Source: Paragyromitra xinjiangensis (lineage: Eukaryota; Ascomycota; Pezizomycetes; Pezizales; Discinaceae). Taken from it: 64,000 nucleotides of DNA. The DNA is taken from the NCBI GenBank assembly GCA_038503065.1, contig JBCAMK010000002.1, forward strand, positions 62,001 to 126,000, given 5' to 3'. Each line of letters begins with the position of its first letter. Position 1 is the stretch's first letter. Positions 51,501-63,775 of the stretch are shown piece by piece. A program made the position numbers and the translations under genes. Below the pieces are notes generated by a model. That model was not told where the DNA came from. It ran no database searches and saw nothing but the letters and a program-made list of their open reading frames with translations.

Positions 51501-53810
51501 AAGGATGCATGGCCTACTGAAAAATGGGCAAAGCGTGATGCTGCTTTCGAGACATACATTGCTCTATACCACCTCAAGCTTGTTGACGACCATCTTATGC
51601 CCCTACTGCGGACAGATGCGGACGAGGAAGTTATGAGGGATGTCGAAAAGAGGCCCTCAAAAGTCCCAGTGGGCGATACCATGAACCCTTGGGCAGAAAT
51701 GAAATGGGACGAAAAAACCGTCGTTTATTCTACGCCAATTAGGCTACGCATGCCGAGTGCGGGAAAGGAGGTAGAAATAAACATGTTGACCTCCATCAAG
51801 TGTCCTCCCGTGGATCCCATCGAAGTCTACTGGACGAATAAAGATATCGGAGAGGTCACTATTGGGAAATCAAAGGGCTTGGGGGTTGATAGGAAGATCG
51901 TAGAATGGGGGAAACAAACGACATATGCACTACTTTTCTCGTTGTTTGGGACTAGGATGAAGGAGGGTGTGAAGGAATTCCCTTATCTCTTCGTTCCGGC
52001 CGCGGAAGGAGATTGGGATAGCTCTACCGGTGGAGTTCTGACCAACGCGCTTGACGCTTACAAGGAATTTGGGCCAACTTGTGACGTTCTCATCAATGAT
52101 GAATCTCAAAACAATCTCGCCTATGTCGTTCGTCGGTGGAGGACCGATATCTCACCCCTCGAAGATGGTGGTCTTGTCGAGAAGTATGGGAAAAAATCGA
52201 TAAACCCGAATCAGCCAGTCATAGAAGCTATAAAAGTAACCAAGCGTCGCGACTTCCTTCACCCTGAGGCTAACCAAGCCGCCTCCGAAGCTACGGTCTT
52301 TCTGCTACCCCAGTTCTGCACCCTCAACAAGATCCCTTGGCGATTCTCTCAATTGGCGCTGTTTTTGCCTGGCATCATCCGTCGTATTGAAGTATCCCTT
52401 ATTGCTTCGGACCTTCAAAGAACGTTATTGGCACCAGTTGATATCAAGTCAACATCACTTATTGTCATTTCTTTATGTGCCTCTGCAGCACGAGAGCCAA
52501 TAGACTACCAGCGGTTCGAATTCTTAGGCGACTCAGTCATGAAATTCCTCACTAGCGTCAATCTCGTCGACGAGCACCCATTATGGCACGAAGGCTATCT
52601 CGCCCTAAAGAAGGACCGACTAGTCTCAAATGCACGTTTGGCCAAAGCAGCACAAGATAAGAAATTGTCTAGATGGATAATTACTCAAATATTCACCGGG
52701 ATCAAATGGGCGCCACACTATATACAGAGTGATGAGGACCAGCAGAAAAAAGAAAAGGCTGGAGGGAAGGAACTGTCAACGAAAATTCTTGCTGATGTTG
52801 TTGAGTCTCTCATCGGTGCAGCTTATCTTGAAGGGGGGTATGAAAAAGCTCTCAAGTGTATCAATCTGTTCGTTCCGGAGAACAATTTGAAATCACTTCC
52901 CATAAGGATAGAATCAATGTCTGCGCGAGCGGGCAGTTCTTTGTCCGTCCCCTCTGCAAATCTCCGAGACTTGGAGACCTTGATAGGATACGAATTCAAG
53001 CATAAGGCACTTCTTGTGGAAGCAATCACGCACCCTTCCTATACATCGGATATGAATACAGTATCCTACCAACGACTAGAATTCCTTGGAGATGCGTTGT
53101 TGGATATGCTCGTCGTCCCTGAGTTATTCCATCACCCAAAGATACTTTCCCATATCGATATGCATCTCTTCAAGGCTTCAGTTGTCAATGCACATTTTCT
53201 AGCGTTCCTATCCCTAGGATTTTCGATGATCTTGGAGGATGTAGAAGCGAAGCTAAAGGAAGGGAGTAGAGATGAGTTCGAACTTAGGAAGAAAGAAAGA
53301 AAGGTAGAGCTCTGGAAATTCATGAAGCATCAAAACACGGAAATGACGGCTGCCCAAAAAAAATGTTGGGCAAATTACGACGGCGGCTTCAGGGAAGTAA
53401 TACAGGATTCGCTTGATTCAAGTGCCGATTATCCATGGACATCACTCTACGGGCTTGAAGCGGACAAGTTCTTTTCAGATATCGTTGAGGCTCTTCTAGG
53501 GGCGGTGTTTGTGGACTCCGGAGGAGATTTTGAGCATGTCGCTGGTTTCGCAGAAAGGCTAGGTATATTAAAGACAATGAGGAGGGTTGTAGAGGATGGA
53601 GTGGACGTCACGCATCCAGTGAAGAAGTTGGGTGAGTTAGTAGCAGCAAACGGACAAGCAACCGTGGAATATATCCCCGGTGTTGCAAAGGGTAGACATT
53701 CATGCACGGTTCTTGTCAATGGGGATATTGTGACGAAAGTTGAAGATGGTACTAGCTGGCCTGAGGCGAGAGTCAGGGCTGCGGAGATTGCTTATAACAT
53801 CCTAAAGTAA
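48596..53810 (+). CDS. DCL: Dicer-like protein
   Basis: Eight exons: 48596-48751, 48817-48845, 48950-48995, 49045-49239, 49310-49379, 49475-49616, 49680-51218, 51278-53810; 1,569 residues. Order: DExH helicase (Walker A MDTGSGKTH at 53-61, DEAH at 164-167 split by an intron, LGLTASPV), an inserted acidic repeat, helicase C (LISTSVVEEGLDIPACH, FIQRRGRARR near 648), Dicer dsRNA-binding fold (SAVSHLHHFCDCLP), RNase IIIa (QRFEFLGDSVMKF near 1137; ILADVVESLIGAAY), RNase IIIb (QRLEFLGDALLDML near 1323; FFSDIVEALLGAVF) and a C-terminal dsRBD-like segment from about 1505. All acidic catalytic positions of both RNase III domains are present. No clear PAZ. It cuts dsRNA into small RNAs for silencing. 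The FSLPQNLKSFIQRRGRAR stretch leans toward the DCL2 type, but I do not fix the number. Confidence 0.95.
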
Positions 53811-54624
53811 GGCCCCTAACGAAATTAATATCGGGGGAAAGCGCAAAGAGTGATATTAATTTTACCAGGCAAAAAAACCCTGATGTGCATCATGGGACAC
53901 CAAAACCACCGGCATCACGAGCATCAACGTTATCACCAACACCGTCACTATCGTCATAGATTGTCACTCGAATACAAAATGGAATCGTCATTGAAGAGCT
54001 TGGGGGCTTGGAGTCACGGAAACAAGGTAAAGGGATTGGAGAAACTGGCGTTGCGGAGTTTTTCCCTAATGAAAGCAAATTTGATAGTGGGATATTTATT
54101 CTTTTGTATGGTAGATTAATCTAGGTAAGGAGAATTGCCGGGATTACTGAATCTTAAACCCTACTGGACTAGGCACAGGGAGTAACTACTGTAGAATATA
54201 CAGTATTAAAGCCACTCATAAAGTTGTGAGTAAACTATATTAAAGTTTGCAAGTCTAGCATTTCCAAGTAAGCGTTGTACGTTGGAGATGCAACATATTA
54301 ACCCATTACACAGTTAGCTACCTAAACAAGAAAAAAATCACAGTAAGAGCGTATAAACAACGAGGAAATCTAGTTCCCCAAGTAAAATCATTGATTGTAG
54401 ATGAGATGTCGCTCCAGTCTGCGATCTAACGAGCCCTTGACAGTAAACCGTATGCCAATGGCCATATTCATAAGAGCTGCTCCTAGTTTTCTGCAACTAC
54501 ACCCTTATTCATTCTGACCATCCCAATTACTTTGCCCATCTTCTCTTCATTCTTAGTGTGAACACAAAATTCCACCACCACTTAACTATTCCTAGTCCCT
54601 CTCATCCTTCCGAACATGACACAC
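53811..54624. other. Convergent intergenic gap
   Basis: Between the convergent Dicer-like and NmrA-like genes. A short frame rich in CAT/CAC (His) at 53880-53960 is not considered coding. Confidence 0.5.
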
Positions 54625-55656
54625 TCAAACATTCGCCAACCTCAAAATCTCCCCCAACAAATCTACCCGATCCTCCTCCATAATCCCAAGAACCTCATTA
54701 TCCAGCTCCTTCCACACCGTCATCCCACTAAAAAATGCAGCCCTCAAAGTGCCATAAAACTCCTTAATTCCCAGCGTACCACCTTTAATAGCCTCCTTAG
54801 CATCCTTATACTCCTCAGCAACGGAAAACGACTTTCTAGTCCACTTCCCACCCGTATCCTTTTCAATCGCTCTGAGCAGATCCTGCTGCGTTACGACACC
54901 ATCCGCGATATGGACAAACCGGTTCTTAACTTTTTCATTATCAGATAAAGCGGCAACGAGCGCCTTCCCAACCGTAACTAGAGTAGTCGAGCTGAACGGG
55001 TGAATTCCACCATCCGGCATATTCGCCGTCTTAGTCTCAAAGTCGAAATCGAGCATACCATGCTTAAGACCTACTCTACTCGTTAACACATCATCTCCCT
55101 ATAAAATCAGGGAAACAAACAATTCTCCAGATTGACCCCGGTATAAAAAATCGTCCACGCAATCTTCCCCTCCCCTTGCCGTGCAAGAAGATAATTATGC
55201 ACCGCTCTCTTCGGGGCAAGAACACAATTCGGACCTAGAGTCGACCCGTTCGCTCCAGCTGTATCAGGTGCCCATTCTGAGGGAATGAAGTATTTCACAC
55301 CAGCTTCGATTGCAGCGTTGATTAGTGCGATTTGGAATACATCGAGGCTTGACCAAGGGTGGAATGATATAACGACTATGATAGCGTCTTTACCGCAGAG
55401 AGCGGAGACTAGGTCTGTGTGAGAGGTAAAGTCGAGTTGGAGGGGTGTTATGTTGTGGGGAATTTTATCGGTGTAATTGGAGGTGGGCTTGCGCACGAGA
55501 AGGGTTATGTTGAACTTGTTAGAGTTTGCTACGGAGGTGAGGAGCGGGAGGCCGGTTCTGCCAGTCTGGGAAGATGGGTTAGTTGGTGTTCTACTTTGAG
55601 AGGGGATTGGAAACACTTACTCCTACCCAGGCTATGTTCTTGATAGTTGTTGCCAT
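54625..55656 (-). CDS. NmrA-like NAD(P)-binding protein (isoflavone-reductase-like)
   Basis: Exons 55656-55621, 55565-55121 and 55070-54625; 308 residues. The N-terminus MATTIKNIAWVGTGRTGLPL is a Rossmann strand-loop-helix with a glycine-rich turn, divided by the first intron. Then come the strand FNITLLVRKP, the pattern DLVSALCGKDAIIVVIS, the conserved GVKYFIPSEWAPD and WTIFYTGVNLENC. After the second intron LKHGMLDFDFETKTANMPDGG and PFSSTTLVTVGKAL match the NmrA-like family. Such proteins bind NADP and act as redox sensors or reductases in the cytosol. The second intron (55071-55120, 50 bases) was chosen over a 22-base gap because it restores the family pattern. If it is wrong, the gene has a frameshift. 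The native substrate is not deducible. Confidence 0.85.
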
Positions 55657-56334
55657 TTTCGATTTCACACTATTGAATATCCTTTGATTTATCTTTATGT
55701 CTGGTCTGTAGCCTCTGAATCCTAGGCTTTCCTGCGTGTTAGTCTAAGTTTATATACCCTCTGTTCTCCATCTGCTTGTAAATTAAATAAGCTAAACTTC
55801 ACTATTGTTGGGCCTTCAACAGCTCTCACGTTGCTCAACATATTATTGATAGAGCTCAGTTTTAGCAAGTGATAAGTAATCACCCCGGCAGCAACACAAA
55901 CTGTCCGAGAATTAGTGATCTCAAACGAACAAATTCAATGTTTATTAATCCTGATAGGCACGAATGGTCCAGTGGAGTAAAGTAAACACCAACTTTCGCT
56001 AGATTATTGAGCCGAGGTCGAGAGGGCAATTGTAGCCACATTCAGGTAGCAAAAACTTAAATATAACTAGCTTGTTAACAGTGTGAGACCCTGCCGTGAG
56101 ACCCTGCCTTAACAGAGACCAGGTTCTTGTTTGTGATTTAGGAACCAACCTCACGAGATCTAGAAGGAAACCAGAACAAATGCTAATCAACTCAAATTCA
56201 AATATAACTCCGAAATAAAGCTTTATACGCCCAGGACAAAAAATATCACACTCACAAGGCCCCATACCCAATTGGCAAGCAATAAAATCACAACCCAACA
56301 CAAATATTCCACTAATACCCTCCCCATATAGCCA
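55657..56334. other. Tandem intergenic gap
   Basis: Contains a 13-base tandem duplication (GTGAGACCCTGCC twice, near 56083-56108). No gene seen. Confidence 0.5.
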
Positions 56335-57243
56335 CTATTCAACCTCAGTATCCTCTTCCGGATTCACCTCCAAAATCTCATCCGCCGCCTTCTCCATCCA
56401 CGTTCTAACCAAACCTCCAACCTGCCTCCACGTAAACACAAAGAAATTGATCACACCAATTGCCACTACAATCCAGCTTATCTGTGCTGCTCTGTCTCTT
56501 CCAGTCCTCCCCATTCCCGAGCCAATCCCCGAATTACGCAGATTCCACCACGAGCTAGGGCCGAGGAGGTATATAACTTTCAGAAAGCCTAGTAGACCCA
56601 ATGATGCGACACCACGCAGCATGTGTTCGGTCCATGTTGCGGCCTGTGGTAGTGCTCCGACAACGGAGCGGAATCCAGGGGCTGTGACGGTTATTGGAGC
56701 TCGGTTGAGGATTAGTGAAGGCGGGTCGAGATAGGTGTTGATTATAGGCTCCGATACAAAGCCGAGAAGGTACACGGAGAAAAGCATTATGCCAGAAGTG
56801 ATACCAAACCGAAGCCCTATAATCCACTATGAGCTCTAGAACATAGGATGAAAAAGAATGCACAATTACATACCAGTAGACCCAACAATAGCTGCAGCTT
56901 TCAGACGCCGAAACTGGTACTGGTAGTGACACGTCGGGCACTGATAGAAGTTCGTATGATTTGCAGAGGTGAGACGCCATTGCTGAAGACAGCCCTGGTG
57001 CACGAACCGCGAGGAACCTTTACACACGCATGGCGAGATCAGCTTGCCGAGCTCTTCGTCAGGTGGATACGGCGGCGCGACTTGGTCGAAACAGATACGA
57101 CATGTGCGAATCTCCCCGGGTTGCTGGGGATCCGATGGCGTGTCGGCGGCTGTAGGCTCTGGCGCGGCCGAAAAGGTGGAGAACGGAGACTGGTAGGACG
57201 CGCCGTTGGAGGCCTCAAAGCCAGTCGAGGCGGATGAGTCCAT
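56335..57243 (-). CDS. RING-CH (MARCH-type) membrane E3 ubiquitin ligase
   Basis: Exons 57243-56874 and 56816-56335; 283 residues. The N-terminal disordered segment is followed by a C4HC3 RING-variant finger: TCRICFDQ, SPCVCKGSSRFVHQGCLQQW, then YQCPTCHYQYQF. The zinc finger is followed by two or three membrane helices (GIMLFSVYLLGFVSEPII, GVASLGLLGFLKVIYLLG, ISWIVVAIGVINFFVFTW) and an acidic tail NPEEDTEVE. Such proteins ubiquitinate membrane proteins from the ER, Golgi or mitochondrial surface. A single intron (56817-56873) lies between finger and helices. It is divergent from the GEP3-like gene. Confidence 0.92.
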
Positions 57244-58429
57244 GATAGTATGGCTCGTGACTTGGTCTTAGTCTAGAGGATGAGATGTGGTCACTCCAGC
57301 ATTTAGGCTTCCGGGGAGAACTAGAGAGGGGCTCCGTCGACTTTATGAGTGTCAGGGGAATAGCCACGGATGCAACCCTGACGTCGATGTGCTGGTGCAC
57401 GGATCGGCCAGAGCCGCTTCCGGGAAATCTGGGGTGCGGCTGAGCGCTAGTAATTTATGGCTGCTACCTTGTTACCGTGGTCTTTGTTTAAGGGTACTCA
57501 CGAGACTAGCGAAATCCTATAAACCCCCCCCCTCGAATTGATCCCTTTCTTTCTTCTCCTCTTCGCCAGAGAGTCCCCGCATCTATCATCAGTTTTGTAC
57601 CACCCACTTTGAGACCGGAAATCTCTCAGAGACGGTCATACTAAGATCGAATCATCACCCATGATTCTATTTCCGCTGAGTTCTAGCTAAGCAACCGTCC
57701 CTTTCCTCAAGAATTGACTGTAGCCAGTCCTATCATATGCATGTCCCACTTCGCACCTGAGGCAACCTGGGACAGCTCATGAGACACCGCGAACCTTTGT
57801 TATTCTACTCCAACCGTAATAAAAAGCTTAACGGGAAATCCCACCTGTAAGGTTCAGGCGTTCTGGGTATTCTGGATATTCTGCTAAACCATGCCCCCCT
57901 GTAAGACAATAAAAAAATAGTAGAAAAAAACAATTTATTTGAATAGATGAGCACCCAAGCCCCCATTACCAACTCCATTATCCTGTACCATAAGAGCAAC
58001 ACCTACACCAACAGCTCTAAAGCACAAGACCATCCTTACATTTCTGTACGCCTGACCAACCCCATCCCTGGTGGTTAACGTAGAGTGTATCCCTCCTTAG
58101 GCTCTTCGAATACACGATCTAATTACAGTTATGATTCCTGTCCGATGAAGGTCAAGAGTCAAGTGCCATGAGTTACATAGTTCCTAATCACATCAGCTAA
58201 CAAAGAAGCCTTATAACACCATAAGAGGCAATTCACCCATCAGTGTTAGACTGATATCCTAGCCCTGGCGTAACATGATATTTCATTGGACCATTGATCA
58301 GAGGTAAGCCTATAGTAGTGGAACGGAAAAACAATTCTCCGGATTACATCATCCCTGCCACATGCGCAAAACAAAAAATTTCTAGAAACCCTTCACCAAA
58401 AACAACATCTACAACCACGTCCATCCCAA
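57244..58429. other. Divergent intergenic region, about 1.2 kb
   Basis: Between the RING-CH and GEP3-like genes; both promoters should lie here. No other feature recognised. Confidence 0.5.
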
Positions 58430-60710
58430 ATGTTCGCCCGTGCAGCTCTCCGGTACCGAATCCCACCCTCTAGACCATTCTCATTACTCCGACGAACGGT
58501 TATTCTACAACCCCGTTTTCTACTCCCCAGACCCCGGTTGTTCACTTCGATAGGCCTAAGACTCAATGCTCTCACCACCGAGCAAAATGCTTCTCTCGAA
58601 GTACCGAACCTGGTACTAAACGGCTCAGACGATTTACCAAAATTCGTTCCGCCTCCGTACTGTCCCGGCTGTGGTGCGCCGAGTCAGCAAGTTGATGCGA
58701 GTCTACCTGGATACTATACACCCAAGCCAACAAAACGCCAACGTTTCGGATCAGAAAACCTAAAAATCAAGACCAAAAAGAGAAGACATGAGGACGAAAT
58801 CTGGGAACAAGCGCTTCAACGCATCAAAGCTGAAAGGGAGGCAACAGGGATAGAGTCTGGGGCCGAGCCACCACTAGAATTGGAACCTGATGACGCTAAA
58901 GAATTAGCGATGGAGGAATTCAACTCGTCAAAACCTAAAGCTGACGACCTTGAAGAAATCGCAGAGGCGGCTGAAAAACTAACGGACCTTAAGTCTCAGA
59001 CGACGACTCCTGTATGTCAACGCTGTCATTCGATGGTACATCATCACAGCGCGCCCCCGCTGCCATCGTATCCTACTTTGGACACACTTACGAATCTTTT
59101 GAAATCGTCGTCGCATAAAACGAACCATATATATCACCTTATAGATGCCGCCGATTTACCAATGTCCTTGATTCCAGGCCTAAAGAATCACCTATACACG
59201 AATCTTCCGAGGGAGATCACACGAGGGCTAACGATCTCATATGTGGTAACACGATCTGATTTACTAATGCCGACTGAAAAACAAGTGTACAGTCTCGTGA
59301 CCTGGGCCAAAAAAGTTGTCAAGGACGCACTCCCCGAGGGGGAGAAGGTGGAGGGTTATAGCGCCGAGAACAAAATCCATGTATTATCTGCGCGTCAGGG
59401 TTGGGGAATTGGTAGGATCAAGTCGGAAACAAGACACCGAGAAGGTGGCGTATGGGTTGTTGGTGCAGTAAATGTCGGAAAGTCTAGACTCGTCCGAGAA
59501 GTATGGCCGGAGTCTGGGCGGGGTCGAGCTGGGTCGTTGGAGGAGGCAGATGAATTGGATTTACTTCCGGAAATGGAGGAGATGGCGTTGGAGGAGAATG
59601 AGGAGAGAACAGCTTCAAGTGATATTGTGTCGAAAAAAACAGAAAGGAATGAGGTTGGGTCAGAGAAGATGCCGCCCAGACCGGTCACTCTGCACGTTCC
59701 ACCAACTGTATCCGACCTTCCAGGTACCACTGCAGCTCCGATCAGAGTAATGTTCAAGACTGCAGGAACCGGAGGTAAAAAGACTCTAGGAGAACTGGTC
59801 GATCTCCCAGGGCTAGAAAGATGGGTCGGTTTTGGAGAAAAGGGGTTACTACCATTCGTGAGAGAAGATAAACGAAAGGAATTCAGGATGGAGGCAAGGG
59901 TTAAACAAGAACAATACACAATCAAACCTGGTAAACTCCCCCTCCTTAGTGTGATCACAGGAGAAACACTTGTTCATACGAAATCTCAATATAGGTAAGA
60001 GCATGCTTATCGCCGGAGTTATCATGATTACCCCCAAGATATCACTTGAAGACGAGCTAGTAGTCCTAGCATACCCATTCACATCCCTCCCCGTGCACGT
60101 AACATCAACAAGAAAAGCACTACAACAAGTATCCGACCCCAACCCAGAAAGCCGCTTCGGAGGCTTCTTCCAAAAACCACCCCCGGTAGTCGAATCCCCG
60201 GCAGTCAATTCCCCGCCTGAACTTATATCGTCACAAGATTCAACAAACGAGACGATATATACTCCAACAGCCACACAAATTCACCCAGACTCTTCAAACC
60301 TCCCGCCTCACTTCGCATCCGCTGGGATATACACCCTCTCAGACGACGTTACACACCTCCGCAACACAACCCTACCATCAAAAGATCCGGAAACCCTCGA
60401 AAATCTCCCATATCGGATTGTCGCAACGGATATCCTACTAGAAGGTATCGGCTGGGTGGAACTTGTGGCACAAATCCGCCGGAGGAAAGAGAAATTTGAT
60501 GGTTTGAAGGTTCAAGTGGAGGTTTTCACGCCAGAAGGAAAGGGTATTGGCTCGAGGACCACTATGGGTGCAGATATGTTAAGGAAAAAGGGGGCACGAA
60601 GGGCTGGAACGTTGAAGAAGCCAGCTGGAAGGCCGAGGAGGTCGATGAAGGGTGATAAGAAGAGGAAGAAGTCGGCAAGAAGGGCGGCAGAAGAGCAAGG
60701 AGGCACATAA
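58430..60710 (+). CDS. gep3: GEP3/YqeH-type circularly permuted mitochondrial GTPase
   Basis: Exons 58430-59930 and 59995-60710; 738 residues. The N-terminus (MFARAALRYRIPPSRPFSLL) is Arg-rich without acids, as for mitochondrial import. A zinc-binding pair CPGC (78-81) and CQRC (196-199) is followed by GTPase motifs in permuted order: TRSD (274-277, G4), LSAR (319-322, G5), GAVNVGKS (345-352, G1), PGTT (431-434, G2), DLPG (458-461, G3). After the intron come SMLIAGVIMITPK and AYPFTSLPVHVTSTRKA, the C-terminal fold shared with YqeH and NOA1. Bacterial and mitochondrial relatives assist small ribosomal subunit assembly; yeast Gep3 interacts genetically with prohibitins. The basic tail (RPRRSMKGDKKRKKSARR) may bind rRNA. 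G4 reads TRSD rather than NKxD, a variation also tolerated in this group. Confidence 0.92.
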
Positions 60711-61870
60711 CTACAGATCTCGATGATCCCTCGAGGTTTGAGTTAGTGGCTTCAAAATTGTATATATACAGTATGATACTAGGAATGTCAGATTAGGATA
60801 ACGGCGTTTGCAATGAATATGTACAGTTTAGTCGAACGTAGACGAGCACTCCGACATATCATGCCCCAAGCTCATCTAAATAACGAAAAATGTGAAAAAC
60901 CCCTGAGCACCATCTAATACCAACTACTCTAACTCTAAACCACTATCATCAATAGATTCGGTTCAATGAAGGGAGACAAATACCCATAGTAGCTACGGAG
61001 CATCTATATGATAGTGATTAAAGTGAGTGTTTTAATTATTTTTTTGATTGCTTGTTTGCCGCCATAACCTACGGATTAGATACGTGCATGAATAATCAAT
61101 CAATCAATCAACGGAGCATCTGCGTCCCTATAAGAGATCAACCCAATAGAGAGTTCAACAAACTCTCCCCAAGCTACCCCAAACCTTCCCCGGGCTCTTT
61201 AGTATCTTCCCCCCTCCAATATTTTCTTATCACCTCCATTGAATCCTACCAGATACACTCAGCCAACTGCTTATCGAATCAGCCAATGATTTTCCGGCAA
61301 GAAGCCATTGCTGCGTAGGATCCTTTGGTCTATCCCACAACAGTACACACAGGCACCTAGTCTATCAACCTTCTTCCTTCATTCTTCCAGTAGTTGCAAG
61401 GCTCTTTGCCACTAGTTCTCCTCCCACAGAGATACTAATTTCAAAGTTTGCCAACCTGAAAAATGCTTCAGAGCAGTTCGAAAACAAGTCAACCAACACA
61501 TCTTTCCCTGCATCCTTTCCTTACTTCGTCTAGTCATTTCGGAAGCTCACAGCCTTGCCTGCACACAGTTTTACACCAAGCCGAGGAAGAGAAATGGTGG
61601 GCAGGTACCCCACTGCCTGGAGACAATACACCTGACTCAAACCCTTTTAAATAGTAGTCAATAAGACCCTCTCATTATTCCATTAAGCTAGAATTTCCCA
61701 CAATGGCGGAGGTTTTATAATCTTTAACATCCAAATACCAATACCCCAGATAAAACGGGTAATAGTAGAAATATGATATAGTTTTACGTTGGCGGGACAC
61801 CCAACTATCAAAACCCCACCAACCGCAAATCGCCGCTTAAATTTAGCATATGATAATACGTAGTTGGCCC
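60711..61870. other. Convergent intergenic gap, about 1.2 kb
   Basis: Contains a short AATC repeat (61092-61111). A small frame at 61463-61654 (+), 63 codons ending WWAGTPLPGDNTPDSNPFK, has an ATG after AAAA. I could not link it to any family and leave it uncalled. Confidence 0.45.
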
Positions 61871-63775
61871 TCAAATCTCGTCCAAATCGTGAAATCTTCT
61901 ATGCGCCTCAATCGCAAAAACTGGGAATTTTGCACCGCAAAGTCGGCATGGTTCGCTATCTTCAAAATCCCCACATCCATCCCCATCATCTCCATCCTCC
62001 CATTCATCTTCCTCCTCTTTTTCCTCATAGTCTTTTCGTCGATCACCGTTAGACTCCAAGTGTTCATCATCTTTCCCCTGTTGGCTCTCTTTCATCGATG
62101 TGAACATCTCCCTAATATCTCCCCCTCCACTTCCCTCCACCATGTTGACCGCCGCCACATTTACTATGTGTAATTCCCATACTTTGTCTGTGCAGAGCTT
62201 TTTGAACAAGCCCAGCGCTACTTCTTTCACTAACTTTTCTGCACTTACCTCAATGGGCGCAGTCAAAGAAAACACATATCGTGGCATGATCGCGCTCTTA
62301 GAGATCCTAGAGAGACCACTATTTTTCTGATGAAACCGCACCGACAGCCTGAAATTACGAGGATAAGCAAGCCACTTTTCTCCTCCAGGAGCGATGAGAT
62401 CGAGGTGCATTCGCTGGAGGAGCTTCGTTGTTAGTTGATGCAAAACAAGGGTTAGTTCGGTGAGATTTTTTAGTTTTCCCGGACGAAAAGTATCTTCGAT
62501 GCTGATTTGCGTTGGAACAGTTGATGCTTCCACTACTTTTGAACCGTCGATCCCATGTAACCATCCCCACATTCTTTGCCCCAGACCAGCACCGCCGCCT
62601 ACGAGAGTTTCCAGTTCATTTGAAGTTAAACAGGCCCGTGCGGCGTTGGCAGTAACCTCCTCCAGCACTTCTCCATACTCAAAGTCTTTTGTCAGATCTG
62701 GAGGGTTTCCAAGAACTATATCTCGTATCTTCTGGGCAGTTCTGCACCCGATACCAGGGATCTTTCCGATCTCGTGCTCGCCTAGGAACTGAGCTTCAAA
62801 TCCGGGTAGGAGCAGAGTTTGCTTGTCTGGTTTGTTGACACACCCTGCTAGTTTTGCCGTAAGTTTAGAAGTCGATATGCCGGCAGAGCAAGTATGGTTA
62901 TAAGACCCAAGAATTTGAATCCGAATAAACGATGCAAGATGCGAGCCCAAGAAAAGGCGTTTGTGGAGAAGAGAGGGGAAGCCATAATTAGAAATAGTTG
63001 GAGGATATGTGTGTCCGCAAAAGGTGTCCCAGTCGAATGAAAATCCGACCGACGGATCTGTACGGGAGAGCCTAAAAAAAGACTGACCCCGAGTTGCACC
63101 CGCCAACTCTGACACGTTGAAATCTATCATCTCCGTCACGTCTACAAAAATCTTAACACTCTTAGTCCAGAAGCAACGAGCAGCCAAACAGTCGTGTATA
63201 TAATACCTCATCGAATCCCAAGCGCTCTGTGAGGCGATTCCAAATAAAATCTCGCACAAAAAGCCATATGTTTTTTGAAACGTTGCGAAACCTTGATAAT
63301 GTGATCTGTTAACCAGCCATGTTCGATAAGCGCGGCTAACAGCGGCATACCTCGTAAGGTCTTCCCCGTTGACAATCACCAGATCTTTGCATTGCTTTTT
63401 CGCTTCAGTGATGAGCTGGAGCTTTCTAACACCTCGGGATCTGGCAACATAGTTGCAGGTAGCCAACTTGTTGCCCCAGTCTCAGTCAAACGAACATGCC
63501 TTCCGTCCGATGCAGAGATGACATGACAACGGGGGCTGATTTGTGAACATACGATGCTTTTCTGTTGGATCCCCAAAGGAACACTTTTCAAGGCGGGATT
63601 TTCATTTTCGATGACTGACGCGTAGAAACAATCATAGTCCTAGGATGACGCGTGGGATGTCAGGACTTAAACCAAAAGGCATTGGTAGGAGGCGAGGAGA
63701 GAATATTATAACAGAGAAATGGAAATACAATATACTTACGAAATGCAGTATTATAGGTTCTCTGCTTCCCTCCAT
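61871..63775 (-). CDS. POLI: DNA polymerase iota (Y family) with a C-terminal zinc finger
   Basis: Exons 63775-63740, 63639-63553, 63466-63351, 63291-63207 and 63151-61871; 534 residues. The catalytic fold starts ILHFDYDCFYASV (first Asp). The following PLGIQQKSI, CNYVARSRGVRKL and VNGEDLTRFRNVSK match Pol iota rather than Pol eta. RLGFDEIFVDVTEMID gives the second metal site (D-E). Then SAGISTSKLTAKLAG, a helix-hairpin-helix IGKIPGIGCRTAQKI, a little-finger domain, an acidic linker, and a C-x2-C...H-x3-H end (PCRLCGAKFPVFAIEAHRRF) like a ubiquitin-binding UBZ. It performs error-prone bypass of damaged bases in the nucleus. Introns of 59 and 55 bases inside the polymerase have no stops, so an unspliced reading frame looks continuous but scrambles the catalytic motif. 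It is convergent with the GEP3-like gene. Confidence 0.92.

Noticed and set aside
53850..54119. His-rich frame (HHEHQRYHQHRHYRH)
   Set aside because: Produced by a short CAC/CAT-rich stretch after the Dicer-like gene; no domain.
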